Shown: piece after piece, positions 60,701 to 64,000 of the stretch
Position numbering within the stretch: position 1 is the stretch's first letter
How the letters are laid out: each line of letters opens with the position of its first letter
NCBI RefSeq assembly: GCF_023343835.1
Contig: NC_064435.1
Location: 77,634,134-77,698,133 of the forward strand
Source of the DNA: Lagopus muta
Lineage: Eukaryota; Chordata; Aves; Galliformes; Phasianidae
Direction: 5' to 3'
DNA length: 64,000 bases
The notes under the pieces: model-generated
What the model saw: the letters and a program-made list of their open reading frames with translations, nothing else
Databases searched by the model: none
What the model was told of the DNA's origin: nothing
Translations under genes and position numbers: made by a program

Positions 60701-62320
60701 CTGACTTTTGCAAACAGAGAAACAAGTTAAGGACAAAAAAAATATATATCTCATCTGGTTTTCAGATACCACTGAGTTCAGCCTGGCATGCTATATCATC
60801 AAGGCTACCTTTTCTGTCAATATTGGCATGTTACCATAGAATATATTATACGTATTTCAGTTCCTTCCTCATTTTTCAGCAACTGATTCTCCTAAAAATC
60901 TCTTATTTGCCGGTTCTACCCAGAAACAGAACAAAATCGTCTTGCTCTCTCCTGCTGGGGAAGATTCAATAACAGCTCATTAACATCTGTCTTAGTTTAA
61001 AGGAGAACTCAGGCTGCAGGAATGCAGTCAAGTAAACCACCACTGCCATGACCCCCAGATGACCAGGGAGCCAGAACGGTGTGTGGCACAAGGCAGTGTC
61101 TACAAAGCAAAACATTTGCTTAGATATCTTAACAAGAGGCCAGAATTCCTCACGAATAGACAGCTTGAGAATTGCCTTCTGCATCACAAATATTACCTTT
61201 TCCTAAAAAGGAAAATACATCACTTTTATGTAGCTGGAAAAGCAGTTAACTCAGATATCTAATAAAAAAAAATAGTTTTAGTTCCCCTTTCTACTCCCTC
61301 TCTCCTCTTCACTGCTAACACTTTTTGATATATTCTGTAACAGTAAATGCCTGAGAAGTGATCATTAACTGCAATTAAGCAATTTTAATTCTGTTAAAAG
61401 TAGTCAGGTTGTTATCACTACTGATCTGATGACTCTGCTAATATTAATGTAACATCTGAGGTTTGCTCTGAAAAATATTATTGACTGAAGGTTTATTTTT
61501 CCACTTGAGTACAAAACTCCACCACAGTCAATATTCCAGTCTCAGTGAGCTAAGTTCTTAAACTCATAGTCTTATCAAGAAGAAGAAATGTCAGTTATGT
61601 GCAGTCCTCTGTGCTTTGGACCACTTTAACAAGAATGAGGAACTGCAACTGAAGAAATGCTAGTATTTCGCTAAAGTAGATTTAATAAATATTGTCCTTG
61701 GCCAGTATGTCTCTAACCTCTGGAAAGCACTGTTAAAGATGTAGTCATGGAGTTCTTATTTAAGAAAAAGTTGTGTTTATTTCAAATATTGGAAGAACTA
61801 ATTATGGCCAAATAACGCACAGGGTATTTATAAAGAAAAATTCTTCAGTGTTCTCCACCACAATGCAAACCATGACTGAGCTGCAGCAGTCTAAGATACT
61901 ACTACTAGTCAGCTGAGTAGTGCTAACTCTTCATGGGTGGGATTTCAGTCTGTTCAGTCTGAAATGAAATCTAACTGTTCACACAGTTATAAAAGCTCAG
62001 CTGTGGATACCTTGTCTACCTTGCACTAACCTAGCTGTTAATAAAAACTGTTCGGCTTGATCTGCACAATGTCTGCAAAGTAAATCTATTTTGGTTAAAG
62101 GTACATAATTGCTTTAAACAAAATATTTTTACTAATTTATAACCTCAAGTTTCTCTATATACAGCATTTCAGAGAAGCCTTACTGCTACAGTGATTTTTT
62201 TCTTTCATTAACTGGTTCTTCTCTACTTCTGCAAGAAAGTAACTGCAATTGTATTAAATAAAGTAGATCCATTTCCTCTTAAATATTGTACTGTACTTGA
62301 ACGTTGCCCAAATTCTGCTC

Positions 62321-62360
62321 GAGAGAGAGGGAGAGAGAGAGAGAGAAAGAGAGAAAAAGG
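62321..62360. repeat. (GA)n microsatellite
   Basis: About 40 bases of GA units with a few GGG and AAA interruptions, ending in AAAAAGGG. The Arg-Glu repeat frame that crosses it is an artefact. Confidence 0.93.
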
Positions 62361-64000
62361 GTTCTTCAGAGGTTCCTGTCTTACCTTCCCATTGAATGTC
62401 ATCTGCAATATAAGAGGGTAAAGGCTGTAAAACCTCTCCTCCCCATCCCCCATGCTTCCTGTTTCTCAGGAAAGCAGAATAAGTCAGAAGCTATTATTTG
62501 GGTACCAGAATTTTTCATCCTCCATTGAACAACTTACATGACCTTTAGTATAGGTATAAAGCTCAGTTGCCCATTCATTAGGTTGACAAACTTGTCAAAA
62601 CCCTGCAGGACTATGTCAATTATGTCAAAAATGCTTACAGGTGCCACAATATGCGTCAGCACTCAACTGACTCCTGTCAGCCATTGCTGAAATGACAAGA
62701 AACCCTTCTGGGGACAAAAGGCAGCAGAGGAAAATGAAAGAATCCCACTCATTTTCTTGACTCTGGCTGCTCTCACACTAGCAAGGGCTATTGCAGTTCT
62801 TTTTTTACTGGAAGCTGCCACATCATTCTTTATTGAAATAAGTAATTAGTGAATTTTCTCCTTAACATCACTGCTGTTCATCATATTACATTCCAAATAT
62901 ACTGACCTGATAACTTGGTATGAAGATTCCAGTTTCAGTTCTACCTTTGGGAAATACAACCTGAAAGTAAATTCTAGATCTGGGTAGAAGGAATAAAAAA
63001 ACTTATTAAAAAAAGAAAAAATGTTATTTGTATTGCATGATTTCCTAACTGTCTGATACAGCAGCTTTCTGATAATCTTAAAACATTTACCCTTATGGTT
63101 AACAAAAAATGATAAAATTTGATTAAAAGTAGTGGCATAATCAGAATTTTTCTGGACAGTTCTTTTCTCATTTTTTTACCAAGTAATAATCTTCAGTGAA
63201 GTTTCTGAATAATAACCAATAAATGTACACTGCCTCATGGAGTCTACAAAACAGTTTCGCTGTACTCTCATTCTCTTGATAACTGGAATTATTTTCCTCC
63301 ATTTAAACTGTTCATAAAATATGCAAGGAAATAAATAGTTAGAGGAGAAACAGTGGAACTGCTTCATATTGAACCATATATAGCAGTTGTCATTTTCCTT
63401 GCATATTTTGTTTGCCCTGAACCGTTACCTAACTAAACAGTTTTGACTTCTTTCTCCATAAAACTTTCCTAGTAAATGACAGAGAGAGCTTTACAGTCCA
63501 GTCTAATGGCTGCAGAAAGGTTTATAATATCACTGTCTAGTAGCAGGGCAGAGGAAAGTGGCTAGATTAAGCATCCTGGAAATTTTAGATTAAATACAAA
63601 ACAGAAACTTCCTTACGCTAACCATTTTTTTCCCCATAACCTTTGCTCCAGAAACTATCTTGATCTTCTCGATCACTTTCAGCTCATTAAAACATCTACA
63701 GTAAGAAGCAAAGTATATTGAGAGTCTTAAGACTTAGAAAGTAATAATAGAGAGAAGGCAACTAGAGAAAGGGAACAGTGCAAGGCACAAATGGTTTGCC
63801 AGTGTTTTGCCAAAGTTCTGTTGGCACGCTGTGCCTTTCCATCCTTTATAACAGCAGAAAAATAAAGGCAAATCAGCATATGGTTGGCATTTTTCAGCCA
63901 TAGGTCTCAAGTAACTTTGCAGACGTCTTCTCTGCTCCCACTTTTTGCATGCTGGAAAAAAAAAGTAAGTGGCTTGCCTCTGTAATAACAGTGACATGAC

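Larger units (their letters stand above)
54001..64000. other. AT-rich non-coding DNA, no gene seen
   Basis: About 10 kb with no CR1 and no recognisable gene. It holds A16 (54497-54512), an A-rich tract (56845-56881) and a GA microsatellite (62321-62360). A G-rich patch lies at 55274-55312. AT-rich motif-dense segments lie at 57695-57765 and 60160-60340. The 112-codon plus frame at 58774-59112 and the 105-codon plus frame at 56334-56651 show no recognisable domain. Confidence 0.6.

Noticed and set aside
1..64000. CRISPR arrays, operons, prophage or plasmid features
   Set aside because: No regularly spaced repeats, no tightly packed long frames and no ribosome-binding-site pattern. The DNA is clearly vertebrate.

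Overview
The window is vertebrate nuclear DNA, most probably from a bird and perhaps a galliform. It is AT-rich and has no bacterial-style gene packing. Its dispersed repeats are almost all 5'-truncated CR1 LINEs; several keep the avian CR1 3' end, which runs through a GGTCTTTTCCAACCT-like block into short ATTCTATG-type repeats. I saw no mammalian-type L1 or Alu. The assignment to birds is firm; the assignment to an order within birds is inference.

I found no host protein-coding gene, recognisable exon, tRNA, rRNA or known microRNA. Most open frames are short (60-125 codons) with low-complexity or haphazard composition, as expected by chance in AT-rich DNA. The frames with real homology are all inside CR1: an ORF1 esterase-domain remnant (31818-32153), an endonuclease remnant (32216-33165), a reverse-transcriptase C-terminal remnant on the minus strand (40842-41723), and smaller RT-tail pieces elsewhere. 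The window is best read as an intergenic desert or the inside of a very long intron.

Layout: 1-12 kb holds CR1 pieces at 1.9-2.4, 3.9, 7.6 and 9.1-9.6 kb in AT-rich unique DNA. At 11.8-12.5 kb an AC/AT microsatellite abuts a 0.5-kb CR1. From 12.5 to 31.8 kb there are only two CR1 fragments (20.0 and 24.2 kb) plus homopolymer tracts, including a 39-base T run. At 31.8-33.9 kb is the richest locus: a long CR1 with ORF1 and endonuclease remnants, an LTR-like insert, and the 3' end of a CR1. From 33.9 to 46.5 kb come CR1 fragments at 38.3, 40.8-41.8 (minus, RT) and 46.3 kb, an old SINE-like relic near 34.4 kb, and a nested pair at 43.1-44.1 kb (a young CR1 inside a much older one). From 46.5 to 64 kb I see essentially unique DNA with MIR-like relics, microsatellites and several AT-rich, motif-dense segments that may be conserved regulatory elements.

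I did not find a new biological system. The observations most worth checking are the LTR-like segment exactly at an internal CR1 deletion, the nested CR1 pair, and the spaced direct repeat plus palindromes at 57.7 kb.
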